From assembly GCA_023441255.1 (NCBI GenBank), contig JAEZPW010000336.1:1-41079 (forward strand): a DNA stretch of 41,079 bases, in the 5' to 3' direction. Source of the DNA: Acidobacteriota bacterium (GTDB lineage Bacteria > Acidobacteriota > Terriglobia > Terriglobales > Acidobacteriaceae). Below the pieces are notes generated by a model that had not been told where the DNA came from, made no database searches, and was given only the letters and a program-made list of their open reading frames with translations. Positions 15,785 through 24,161 of this stretch are shown here, one piece after another; position 1 is the stretch's first letter; every line of letters begins with the position of its first letter. A program made the translations under genes and the position numbers.

Positions 15785-17911
15785 TCACTTCGCCCCAGCC
15801 TTTGCCGGAGCCGCCTTGCCGCCCGTCAGTTCGTCCGCCAGCGCGCCCGCGCCGTAGATGTTGCGCAGGGCCTCGATGATGCCGCGCGAATCCACGGACA
15901 CCGCGCGGCCAATGACGTCTTCGTACTGGAAGCGCCACGGCAGCGACTGAATGTTGCCGTCGAAGATGATGCCGACCACTTCGGCGTTCTTGTTGATGAC
16001 CGGCGAGCCCGAGTTGCCGCCAATGATGTCCGGAGTCGAGGCGAAGTTCAGCGCGGTGTTGCCGTTGAACTTGCCCTTCGCGTTCATCCAACTCGCAGGC
16101 AGGTCGTAAGGCGACTTGTTGCCATGCTTCGTCGCATGATCGAAAGCGCCGCCCATCGTGGTGAAGTAAGGAACCTTTTCGCCCTTCGCCGCCACGCTGC
16201 CTCGGCCGTCCTCGACGTAGCCTCTCACGGCGCCGTAACTGAGTCGCAGCGTGAACGTCGCGTCCGGAGCCGTGTCAAAGCCATGCTGAGCGAAAAGCAG
16301 CTTGGCAATTTTCGCGCCCGCCGCACGCTCGACTGAATCGACCTGGTCGTCGTACTGCTTGCGGACCTTGCGCGCTTCCGGATCGATCGTCAGCATCAGC
16401 TTGATCAGCGGATCGTTGCTGGCCTGAACCGCCTTAACGCCGCCGTTGTAGAGTTCCTTGCGCACATTGACGTCGTCGAGCTTCGTATTCGCGATCATCT
16501 CGCGCGCCGCCACTTCAGGTGTGCGTCCGTTAAGGATCTCTTTCAGCAGTGGATTGTTCGGCATCTGCTCGTTCATCTCCTTCATGGAGTCACCGAGCAG
16601 CAGCTCTTCAAGGTCCTTATAAAGCGGCTCTTGCGCAAACAGCGACTGCTCCAGCGAAGGCAGAGCAGAAGTGCGATACTCGCGCAGGCGGTCAGCATCT
16701 GGCTTGGTCTTTTCTTCGGTTGCGCGGACCAGCGTGCGTGCATAACCCGCCAGAGTTCCGCGGAAGCCGTTGCGTCGCTCGAGATACGTGAGCGGAAGGA
16801 AGATGTCCTTCTGTACCTTCATGGCATCGGCAATCGCGGTCCACGGATCGCCGAATTCAGCTTTTTTCTTCGCGTCGGCGTTCACGGTCTGCTGAAGCTG
16901 TTTTTCTTCGGCAGCTTTCTTGCCCATGAGCGTCTGGTCGAGCAGACCGGAGTTGTAGCCTTTGTAAGCTTTCTGCGCATTCTCCAGGCCGAAGATCATT
17001 TCCTGCGCTCGCCGTGCGTTCTCTTCGGACTTGGCAGCATAGTTCTTCAGCAGGGCAATGCGAGAGGCCAGCGACTTCAGCGTCCACGGATAAGCAAAGT
17101 CACGCAGGTACTCCATCTGCGCCATCGTGTTCAGACGCCCAGTCGAACCTGGATTCCCGGAGACGAACACCAGTTCGTTCTCCTTCACGCCGTTCGTCGT
17201 CCACTTGAAGTAGTCATTGCCGAGGTTCGCGGGCTTGTCGTTCTCCTAGACACGGAAGAACGTGATGTCCAAGTCATAACGCGGAAACTCGAAGTTATCC
17301 GGATCGCCTCCGAAAAAGGCAGCGCCGAACTCAGGCGCGAAGACAAGGCGCACGTCGGTGTATTTCTTGTACTTGTAAAGGTGATACTGGCTTCCAGCAA
17401 ACAGCGTCACGACATCGCAGCGGTTGCCGGTTGTCTTGGCGCAATCGTTCTCGATCTGCGTCATATTCTTGCGCTGCAGAGCGCCAGCTTCGGCAGCCGA
17501 CATCTGCGGCGTCGCGCCGGCATTCACCTTGTCCGTAACTTCCTCGATGCCAACCAGCTGGTTCAATTCGAGGTCCGGACACTTCGCTTCTTCCGCTCGC
17601 GTCTTTGCGTAGAACCCGGTCTTGTAAAGGTCCTGACCTTCCTTCGACAGCCCATAGAGACAGGTCTGGGCAACGTGATGGTTCGTGAAGGTCAAGCCAT
17701 CCGGCGAAACGAAAGAGCCGGATCCACCGTTGTTGAAGCGTACGGAAGACAGGCGAACATGGTCGAGCCACGGCTGCGTGACTTGGAAGCCGTACTTTGC
17801 CTTGATCTTCGCTGTCGGCGCATGGTTGAACAACCACATGCCTTCGTCGGCAAGAGCCTGGCTGGCGAGTGCCAGAATTACCGTGGCGATAACGATTGCG
17901 CGTCGCATCAT
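15785..17911 (-). pseudogene. S46 dipeptidyl-peptidase (DPP7-like) interrupted by an in-frame amber codon
   Basis: The reading frame runs 708 codons, the normal size of S46 peptidases, but TAG at 17248-17246 (codon 222) splits it. The first part has a signal peptide, the DEGMW start of mature S46 enzymes, the catalytic His in TFTNHHVAQTC, and ends ..YDLDITFFRV. The same frame resumes with ENDKPANLGNDYFKW. The catalytic Ser lies in the second part (IGGNSGSPVINKN), followed by FDGN; that Gly corresponds to the residue giving DPP7, not DPP11, specificity. Homologues have Tyr (FFRVYEN) where TAG stands, so one base change explains it. GGAG (17919-17922) precedes the ATG at 17911. Otherwise the gene is intact, suggesting a recent mutation, a sequencing error or readthrough. 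The downstream frame has an ATG at 17188 but would lack signal and His. Confidence 0.9.
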
Positions 17912-18142
17912 CGGTTTTCTCCAATTCCCCGAGAGCGCGGTACTCGATACGAAATTTTCCGCAGCGGCTCACGCTCAGGTCCGATCTGAGGTCCGGACCG
18001 CGTGCGCCAGCGTCCACGAGGAAACAGAGGACTATACCGTGTCGCGCTGATCGAGAGCAATGCAGGGCGTTGAGCCGTCGCAGAATGGAACCCGCAGCAT
18101 TCGTGCCGAATCTAACGATTACAATAGAGGCAAAGGGTTCGA

Positions 18143-19306
18143 ATGCACAGGGTATATCTCGACAACAATGCGACCACGCCGGTGCTGCCGGAAGTATTCG
18201 AGGCCATGCGGTCTTACTTCACCGAGCAGTACGGGAATGCCTCGTCCATTCACCTCGATGGACAGCAGGCAAGAGCAGGCGTAGAACGTGCACGAGAGTC
18301 TGTGGCGAAGTTGCTCGGTGCGCGCAGCTCGGAAATAGTGTTTACGAGCGGCGGTACCGAAGGCGACAACCTGGCGCTTTTCGGCATGGTGAACCCGGGC
18401 GATCACGTTATCACCACGCAGATTGAGCACGAAGCCGTGCTGAACGCCTGCAAGCAACTGGAGAAGAGCGGTTGCGAGGTGACGTACCTGCCGGTGAATG
18501 CCGAATGCCTGGTTGACGCTGATGATGTGCGGCGTGCGCTGCGGCCGAATACGAAGATCATTTCGGTGATGATGGCCAACAACGAAACTGGCGTACTGCA
18601 ACCGCTGGCAGAGATAGGGAAGATCGCGGCAGAAGCAGACGTTTACTTTCATACGGACGCTGTTCAGGCGGCCGGCAAGGTCCCGATCGATGTGAACGAG
18701 ATCCGGTGCGACCTGCTATCGATCTCCGGCCATAAACTGCATGCCCCAAAAGGTGTTGGAGCCATGTACGTCCGGAAAGGAACGCTGTTGCGGCCGTTGT
18801 TCTACGGCGGCAAGCACGAGCGCTCCCGGCGAGCCGGCACGGAGAACGTGCCAGGAATCGTGGCGCTGGGCAGAGCCGCCGAGCGAGCGCTTGACGACTT
18901 CAAAAACGGCTCCGTGGACCGCCTTCGCGAGTTGCGTGACCGGTTGGAGCAGACGATCACGTCGAGCGTTGAAGCAAGTGGCGTCAACGCCGGAGGCACC
19001 GCTCGCGTACCGAACACGAGCAACCTGTGGTTCGACTACATCGAAGGCGAAGCGATGGTGATTGCGCTTGATTTGAAGGGAATCGCGGTATCGACCGGAG
19101 CTGCCTGCTCATCGGGAGCGACGGAGCCTTCGCACGTGCTGGTCGCAATGGGCCTTCCGGCCAACCGGGCACGTGGTTCCATGCGCTTCAGCTTAGGCAA
19201 GCAGACGACGGCCGAGGATGTGGATTACCTGCTCGAAACGCTGCCGGATGTGCTGGCACGATTGCGGGAGCTCTCGCCGCTCTATGAGACGGCGAAAAAG
19301 GGCTAA
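18143..19306 (+). CDS. Cysteine desulfurase (NifS/IscS family)
   Basis: This 387-residue PLP enzyme takes sulfur from L-cysteine as a persulfide. It opens with VYLDNNATTPVLPEV, carries the PLP-binding Lys at residue 198 (SGHKLHAPKG) and the persulfide Cys at 322 (STGAACSSGATEPSHVL). TSGGTEGDNLAL is the phosphate-binding loop. AAAGGG (18132-18137) precedes the ATG. The next gene, 60 bp on, is mnmA, the tRNA thiolase, and no iscU or sufU is nearby. This is the yrvO-mnmA arrangement of Bacillus, so a dedicated sulfur donor for tRNA 2-thiouridine is the best reading. A general iron-sulfur role cannot be excluded. Confidence 0.93.
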   Translation: MHRVYLDNNATTPVLPEVFEAMRSYFTEQYGNASSIHLDGQQARAGVERARESVAKLLGARSSEIVFTSGGTEGDNLALFGMVNPGDHVITTQIEHEAVLNACKQLEKSGCEVTYLPVNAECLVDADDVRRALRPNTKIISVMMANNETGVLQPLAEIGKIAAEADVYFHTDAVQAAGKVPIDVNEIRCDLLSISGHKLHAPKGVGAMYVRKGTLLRPLFYGGKHERSRRAGTENVPGIVALGRAAERALDDFKNGSVDRLRELRDRLEQTITSSVEASGVNAGGTARVPNTSNLWFDYIEGEAMVIALDLKGIAVSTGAACSSGATEPSHVLVAMGLPANRARGSMRFSLGKQTTAEDVDYLLETLPDVLARLRELSPLYETAKKG

Positions 19307-19307
19307 G

Positions 19308-19338
19308 ACTGACAACTGAACACTGAGAACTGACAACT
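19308..19338. repeat. Short direct repeat before mnmA
   Basis: ACTGACAACT occurs at 19308-19317 and again at 19329-19338, with related AACACTGAG between. The 21-bp period equals two helical turns. It may be slippage-born filler or an operator; nothing else supports a function. Confidence 0.35.
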
Positions 19339-19366
19339 CAAGACAGATAATCAAGAGAACGAAGCA

Positions 19367-20476
19367 GTGACTTCAAACCGAACCATAGCGGTAGCAATGT
19401 CGGGCGGCGTGGATTCCTCGACCGTCGCGGCGATGCTGCGCGCCGAGGGCAACAGTGTTATCGGCCTGACCATGCAGTTGTGGAACCAGCGCAGGCTGCC
19501 TGGCCACGAGGGAATGCCCGAGGTTGTGCACGGTCGATGCTGTTCGCTGGATGACGTTTACGACGCGCGGCGCGTGGCCGAGGCGCTGGGCATACCATAC
19601 TACGTCGTCAACCAGGAGAACCGCTTCGAGCGCGATGTAGTTCGCCCGTTTGTGCAGGAATACCTGTCCGGACGGACGCCAATTCCATGCTCACTTTGCA
19701 ACAATCATCTTAAGTTCGACCAACTGCTCGCTACAGCGCGGCAGATCGGCGCGGACCTGCTGGCGACCGGACACTATGCGCGCTGCGAGTTCGACGATGC
19801 AGGTGGCCGCTGGCTGTTGAGAAAGCCGAAGGACGCCGCGAAGGACCAGACTTACTTTCTATTCGGTCTTACCCAGGAGCAGTTGAGCCGTACACGCTTT
19901 CCTCTTGGTGGCATGACGAAGCCCGAGGTGCGTGAACTCGCGAAGAGCTATGGACTCGCGCTGGCCGAAAAGCCGGATTCGCAGGAGATATGCTTCGTAC
20001 CGAACGGCGATTACAAGCGATTCATTGACGCCTATCTGGAAGAGCAGGGCGAGCAGTTGCCTGACACCTCCGGCGAACTTGTCACAAGTGACGGCAAGGT
20101 CATCGGGGAGCACGGCGGAATCCACAACTTCACCGTCGGACAGCGAAAGGGGCTGGGCGTCGCTACTGGTTCACCGCTTTACGTCATCGGCCTGAACGGT
20201 GCACAGCACCAGGTCATCGTCGGGCGCGACGAGGAACTGTGGTCGAAGACTCTGCGAACTTCCAAGCTGAATTGGATTGCCGTTGATTTTCTTCGCGAGC
20301 CCATGCGGGTCGAGGTGAAGATACGCAACAAGCATCAGGCCGCGCGTGCCACGATCGAGCAAGTTGGCGACGAAGTCGTCGCTCATTTCGACCAGCCTCA
20401 GCGTGCGATCACCCCGGGCCAGGCGGCCGTCTTCTATGACGGCGACGTTGTCGTAGGCGGCGGATGGATCAAGTAA
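19367..20476 (+). CDS. mnmA: tRNA-specific 2-thiouridylase MnmA
   Basis: This 369-residue enzyme adds sulfur to uridine 34 of tRNA-Lys, -Glu and -Gln. The PP-loop ATP site SGGVDSS is at 12-18. The two catalytic cysteines are C111 (PCSLCNNHLKFD) and C209 (DSQEICFVPNGDY), matching C102 and C199 of the E. coli enzyme in spacing. The GTG at 19367 is the likely start because the frame's SGGVDSS lies at the usual distance and no ATG precedes it in frame; GAGAACGAAG upstream is a weak ribosome site. The upstream cysteine desulfurase probably supplies the persulfide. A terminator hairpin follows. Confidence 0.95.
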   Translation: MTSNRTIAVAMSGGVDSSTVAAMLRAEGNSVIGLTMQLWNQRRLPGHEGMPEVVHGRCCSLDDVYDARRVAEALGIPYYVVNQENRFERDVVRPFVQEYLSGRTPIPCSLCNNHLKFDQLLATARQIGADLLATGHYARCEFDDAGGRWLLRKPKDAAKDQTYFLFGLTQEQLSRTRFPLGGMTKPEVRELAKSYGLALAEKPDSQEICFVPNGDYKRFIDAYLEEQGEQLPDTSGELVTSDGKVIGEHGGIHNFTVGQRKGLGVATGSPLYVIGLNGAQHQVIVGRDEELWSKTLRTSKLNWIAVDFLREPMRVEVKIRNKHQAARATIEQVGDEVVAHFDQPQRAITPGQAAVFYDGDVVVGGGWIK

Positions 20477-20522
20477 TCGCAGATCTCAAATCGTGGATCG
20501 CAGATCGGAACAACAGCAAATC

Positions 20523-20548
20523 AATGGCCTCCATCAGCGGAGGCCATT
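20523..20548. terminator. Bidirectional terminator between mnmA and the DUF948 gene
   Basis: AATGGCCTCC (20523-20532) and GGAGGCCATT (20539-20548) form a perfect 10-bp stem with a 6-nt loop between convergent genes. It lies 46 nt after the mnmA stop and 31 nt after the DUF948 stop on the minus strand. Confidence 0.7.
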
Positions 20549-20579
20549 TCGGGGCAGGAACAACAGACGACTGCGCTCT

Positions 20580-21107
20580 TCAGATGAACATCTCTTCGTG
20601 GTGTTTGCCGTTGCCTGGTTGGCGTTTCCGGTGCAGAAGCGAACCGAACCCCACGGTGAGCCCCTGAAGAAAGCCGCTCGCCATTCGAACAGGAGATACT
20701 ACGGTGCGCTGTACGATTTCCGTAGTCTCTTCAACGCGGTCCATGGTGCGAGTGACCAATTCGTCGGCGCGAGCGACCTGAAGACGTGTGCGATCGAGAA
20801 CATCATCGAGCGTGACGTTGACACGCTCTACCTGGCCCCGCACGGTCGTGGTCGTTGAGGACAGGTTTTCGATAATCGTTTCGATCTTCGGACGGGTCGT
20901 GGTCATGAACGAATTCACGGTGTCCACGACTGGAAGCACATGGGTCTGCACGTCACCGGTCACGGTTTCGACACGCGTTGCAAGCGACTCCACGCGCCCG
21001 CTGGTCTTCTTAAATGCCGCGTACAGCGCGACAAGAATCCCAGCCTGAATCACGATTGCAACTGCCGCCACCACGACGAAGATGTTCACGTACAACGGAG
21101 TGCCCAT
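20580..21107 (-). CDS. DUF948 membrane-anchored coiled-coil protein (YtxG-like)
   Basis: This 175-residue protein has one N-terminal membrane helix (IFVVVAAVAIVIQAGILVALYAAF) followed by a long helical region rich in V, E, T and R with heptad spacing (ESLATRVETVTGDVQ and later VERVNVTLDDVLDR). The end is basic and polar. DUF948 proteins are mostly uncharacterised; in Bacillus the ytxG product sits beside ytxH in a stress-induced operon. Here the YtxH gene lies just upstream on the same strand (69-bp gap), so the pair is likely co-transcribed. Confidence 0.75.
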   Translation of the reverse strand: MGTPLYVNIFVVVAAVAIVIQAGILVALYAAFKKTSGRVESLATRVETVTGDVQTHVLPVVDTVNSFMTTTRPKIETIIENLSSTTTTVRGQVERVNVTLDDVLDRTRLQVARADELVTRTMDRVEETTEIVQRTVVSPVRMASGFLQGLTVGFGSLLHRKRQPGNGKHHEEMFI

Positions 21108-21176
21108 AACTGATGCGCCTCAATCGCCCGGTCCGCCCTTCGGCAGCGTGCCGTTGGCGGACCACCAACGTAAAAA

Positions 21177-21491
21177 TTAAAGGTTTTGCGGTCCCGGCGC
21201 CTCGGGCGGTGTCGTCGCCTCGCGATACGCCTGTTTACCCGCCTCGTAAGCGGAACGGAACTGCTCTTTCTGGTTGTTGAGAGCGTCACGTCCCCGATCT
21301 ACCCAGGCACCCGCCTGCACGCGGGCCTGCGCCGCCTTCTCATTTATCAATTCGCGCGTGTCGTCGAACTTGTTGCGGATGTCAGATCTCAGCTCCGCAC
21401 CTGATTTGGGTGCATACAGCACGCCAACAATTGCGCCGATTCCCAAACCGGCTAAAAACCACAGGAAAGAATTGCCGTTGTCATCTGCCAT
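21177..21491 (-). CDS. YtxH-like protein
   Basis: This 104-residue protein starts MADDNGNSFLWFLAGLGIGAIVG, a single glycine-rich membrane helix. The family signature LYAPKSGAELRSDI follows, then an amphipathic helical tail with repeated Ala/Gln/Arg. The start at 21491 is fixed by a strong AGGAGGTG (plus 21501-21508) nine bases ahead. YtxH proteins are envelope stress-associated and of unknown activity. Paired with the DUF948 gene downstream. Confidence 0.85.
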   Translation of the reverse strand: MADDNGNSFLWFLAGLGIGAIVGVLYAPKSGAELRSDIRNKFDDTRELINEKAAQARVQAGAWVDRGRDALNNQKEQFRSAYEAGKQAYREATTPPEAPGPQNL

Positions 21492-21648
21492 ATAACAAAA
21501 CACCTCCTGGGTTATTCCAAGTTCCGCGATGGTAGCACCCGAAACTGAGAAATACAACGAAACGGTAGTGAGTGGGCGGAACTTGCTGTCCGCCGCTGGT
21601 CATTGGCTGTTCGTAACGCGCGCCTTCAGTCCGGAACACCGCTACGCG

Positions 21649-22377
21649 CTACGGTTTCATGGTCGGCCTTATCACCACCTCGCTCACGAAAGACTGTGGC
21701 GCCTGCGTCAGGAGCATCGCCACGACATCGGCGATATCGGTGGGCTGAAGCATCTTGCTGCGGTCTTTACCGCTATCAGGCCCAAGATCGGAGATTGTGG
21801 AACCGGGGCAAACCACCGAGACACGAATCCCATACCCGCGCAGTTCCTCTGCGACTGAATAAGTCAGACCGTTAAGTCCCCATTTGGACGCTGCGTAAAC
21901 TGCACCCTTTGGGAGCGCGTTTTTTCCGGCGATGGATGAAATATTCACAATATGTCCCGAGCGGGCCCGGATCATCATGGGGGCGAAAGCCCTGATCGTA
22001 TAGAACACGCCGCGAAGGTTAGTGTTCAATACGGCATCCCACTGCTCGGGCGGCAATTCGTGCAGGGGTGTGGAGAAAGACCCCACACCAGCGTTGTTTA
22101 TCAAAATGTCAACACGTCCAAGCCTTTCCTTCACATATTTCGCCAGTCCGTTGACGGAACCAAGGTCGGTCACATCGCACACGAACGGCTCACATTTGTG
22201 GCCCTTCTGGCGAATGGCCGCGGCGGTATCCTCGAGCGGTGCAGTCGTTCGGCCGCATATCACGGTCATAGCGCCCAGAGCGGCTATTTCGCTACTGAGC
22301 GCGGCCCCGATGCCGTGGCCGCCACCGGTGATGACGGCGGTCTGACCGGTCAATGGGCGATCCTGACTTTTGGGCAT
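21649..22377 (-). CDS. SDR-family oxidoreductase
   Basis: This 242-residue classical short-chain dehydrogenase/reductase has the NAD(P) motif TGGGHGIG at 17-24, NNAG at 94-97, catalytic Ser near 148 (NISSIAG) and the YxxxK pair Y161-K165 (YAASK). PGSTISDLGP follows the active site. It resembles 3-ketoacyl-ACP reductase/FabG-type enzymes, including the family often annotated 3-oxoacyl reductase, but the substrate is open. AGGAGA lies ahead of the ATG on the minus strand. The gene is divergent from the TPR gene at 22719. Confidence 0.9.
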   Translation of the reverse strand: MPKSQDRPLTGQTAVITGGGHGIGAALSSEIAALGAMTVICGRTTAPLEDTAAAIRQKGHKCEPFVCDVTDLGSVNGLAKYVKERLGRVDILINNAGVGSFSTPLHELPPEQWDAVLNTNLRGVFYTIRAFAPMMIRARSGHIVNISSIAGKNALPKGAVYAASKWGLNGLTYSVAEELRGYGIRVSVVCPGSTISDLGPDSGKDRSKMLQPTDIADVVAMLLTQAPQSFVSEVVIRPTMKP

Positions 22378-22411
22378 CTCGCTCTCCTAAACTGGCTGAA
22401 CTGTGTTTCAA

Positions 22412-22427
22412 TGGCACGGATCGTGCA
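22412..22427 (+). promoter_or_regulatory. Second sigma-54-like element
   Basis: TGGCACGGATCGTGCA has -24 GG (22413-22414) and -12 GC (22425-22426) at the correct 12-bp distance and departs from consensus only at one T. It points toward the TPR gene at 22719 but would leave a 280-nt leader. No TGACA-N5-TGTCA palindrome was found upstream. Confidence 0.35.
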
Positions 22428-22497
22428 AAGTACTGCATCCAGCAGCACGCAAACACGCATCATAGGTTGACAGGGAAGTCAGTATCAGGCAGACAAC

Positions 22498-22527
22498 TTG
22501 CTTAAAGGGCACGTACATTCCTATAAT
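22498..22527 (+). promoter_or_regulatory. Candidate sigma-70 promoter upstream of the TPR gene
   Basis: TTGCTT (22498-22503) and a perfect TATAAT (22522-22527) are separated by 18 bp. The -35 matches only at its first three bases. The leader to the ATG at 22719 would be about 185 nt. Confidence 0.35.
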
Positions 22528-22718
22528 CCTGCTCTCTACACCTGCTTTGGTAAAGGGACTTAGATGCGGCAGGCCAGAACGGGTGGAGCCCGTAGTGGAA
22601 CCAGCGGGGATTTGAATGTGCGGGCGCTGAGTCCGTGCCGAGAAACGCTGCGCGTGCCACAGTTACGCGTGCGTGTTTCACGAAGTCGCTACTTCCCACC
22701 GTTTTTAAGGAGTCATCG

Positions 22719-24086
22719 ATGAAGAAGTCGATTGTCGTGTTGATGGTCGTGTTTGCCATCCTGGCTGTGGCGCAGCAGCCGGCCGAGCAGCCGGCAGCAC
22801 CGGGACAACAGCCTGCGGGCGCACAGCCGGCGGCGGGCCAACAGCCCCCGGCCGCCGGACAACCTGCCGCTGCGGCCCCGCAGCAGCAAAAGAAAGAAAT
22901 CAAGGACCCGGCCGAATACAACGCCTACATGGGCGCACTGAACACGGCCGATCCTTCGCAGAAGGCGATTGCACTGGAAGGCTTTCTGCAGCAATTTCCG
23001 AACAGCGTGATGAAGGAAGATGCGCTTGAGCTTCTGATGGCGGCGTATCAGCAGGGCGGCAACATGCAGAAGGTGACGGACACTGCCCAGCGAATCCTTC
23101 AAGTCGATCCGAACAACCTGAAAGCACTTGCGCTGCTCACTTTCCTTAACCGTGCCAATGCGACCACGCCTCAGGCTCTGGCCCAGGCTGCGCAATATGG
23201 ACAGCAGGGCTTGCAGGCGTTGAACAAAGCCCAGAAGCCCGAAGGCATGAACGATGCCGACTGGCAGAAACTGAAGAGCCAGGTTGCTCCGATTTTCAGT
23301 GGCGCCGTGGGGCAGAACGCTTATGCCACCAAAGACTATGCAACCGCCCAGAAAGAGTTGCAGGCGGCGGTGGATGCAAACCCGAATGATTTGACGAATG
23401 TGTACCCGCTCGGGGCTGCGTACCTGGAATCGACCCCGCCCAATCCACTGGGGCTCTGGTACATCGCCCGCGCGGCTGCGCTTGCAGGCCAGAACCCGCA
23501 GCAACAAGCACAGCAGCAGGCAATCGCCAGGTATGGCCGTGCGCGCTACATCAAGTACCACGGTGGAGACGACGGCTGGAACGAATTGTTGCAGCAGGCC
23601 GCCGCGAGTCCGCAACCTCCTGCCGGTTTCACCGTCAAGCCCGCTCCCACGCCGGCTGAGCAGGCCGGGCTGCTGGTCCAGCAGAAGAAAGTCAGCGACA
23701 TGTCCTTTGACGAAATCCAGTTGGTGCTGACGTCTGGCAACCAGCAGGCTGCCGATCAGGTCTGGAACGACTTGAAGGGCAAGCCGACGAAATTCGTCGC
23801 TAAGGTCATGGAAGCGACTCCCGCCAAACTTACCCTCTCCGCTACCGCCGAGGACATCGACAAGAACGCGGCTGACATTAGCCTCGAGATGAGAGCGGCA
23901 ATCCCGGCTCGCCTGGTGCCCAAGCCGGGAGCGATGGTGCCAGTGCAGGGTACGCCGGTTTCCTACACCGCCAATCCGTTCATGATCACCATGAGCGATG
24001 GCGTGCTGGGAGCTTCGGAAAAGCCTGCGGCCGCCGCGCCCGCGACAAAGAAGGCTCCGGCGAAAAAGACCACTAAGAAGCCGTAA
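22719..24086 (+). CDS. Exported TPR protein with Pro/Ala/Gln linker
   Basis: This 455-residue protein has a signal peptide (MKKSIVVLMVVFAILAVA), then a low-complexity linker of Gln, Pro and Ala to about residue 60, and TPR-like helices from about 65 to 280 (for example MQKVTDTAQRILQVDP and YATAQKELQAAVDANP). The last part is a separate domain around DMSFDEIQLVLTSGN, and the tail is lysine-rich (KKAPAKKTTKKP). The ATG at 22719 has AAGGAG six bases ahead. TPR scaffolds of this type assist envelope assembly; no partner is evident. The Lys tail could bind nucleic acid or acidic polymer, which is inference. Confidence 0.82.
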   Translation: MKKSIVVLMVVFAILAVAQQPAEQPAAPGQQPAGAQPAAGQQPPAAGQPAAAAPQQQKKEIKDPAEYNAYMGALNTADPSQKAIALEGFLQQFPNSVMKEDALELLMAAYQQGGNMQKVTDTAQRILQVDPNNLKALALLTFLNRANATTPQALAQAAQYGQQGLQALNKAQKPEGMNDADWQKLKSQVAPIFSGAVGQNAYATKDYATAQKELQAAVDANPNDLTNVYPLGAAYLESTPPNPLGLWYIARAAALAGQNPQQQAQQQAIARYGRARYIKYHGGDDGWNELLQQAAASPQPPAGFTVKPAPTPAEQAGLLVQQKKVSDMSFDEIQLVLTSGNQQAADQVWNDLKGKPTKFVAKVMEATPAKLTLSATAEDIDKNAADISLEMRAAIPARLVPKPGAMVPVQGTPVSYTANPFMITMSDGVLGASEKPAAAAPATKKAPAKKTTKKP

Positions 24087-24102
24087 GTGAAGAATGATTT
24101 GA

Positions 24103-24135
24103 GGGCCTCCCGCGATTGTGGGAGGCCCTTTCTTT
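24103..24135 (+). terminator. Rho-independent terminator after the TPR gene
   Basis: GGGCCTCCC (24103-24111) and GGGAGGCCC (24120-24128) form a 9-bp GC stem with an 8-nt loop, followed by TTTCTTT. This is the clearest intrinsic terminator in the window. It separates the TPR gene from the glycosidase. Confidence 0.9.
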
Positions 24136-24161
24136 GTAACCGCGAGACAAGGAACCCTTAC

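Larger units (their letters stand above)
22378..22718. other. Divergent intergenic region
   Basis: This 341-bp region separates the SDR and TPR genes. Apart from the two promoter-like elements and a strong ribosome site AAGGAG (22707-22712), I see no gene, tRNA or riboswitch. An upstream in-frame ATG at 22635 exists but lacks a ribosome site. Confidence 0.5.

Noticed and set aside
15575..16336. A 253-codon plus-strand frame at the end of the gene-less region
   Set aside because: It mostly lies opposite the S46 coding sequence, and the unshared part has no ribosome site or motif.
17246..17248. Genome-wide recoding of TAG
   Set aside because: Several intact genes in the window (pilin, dcp, GH-A glycosidase, GT4) end naturally in TAG, so it works as a stop here.
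16631..17989. A 452-codon open frame on the plus strand across the S46 gene
   Set aside because: It is antisense to a clear S46 coding frame, lacks a ribosome site and resembles no family; GC-rich codon bias keeps the opposite frame open.
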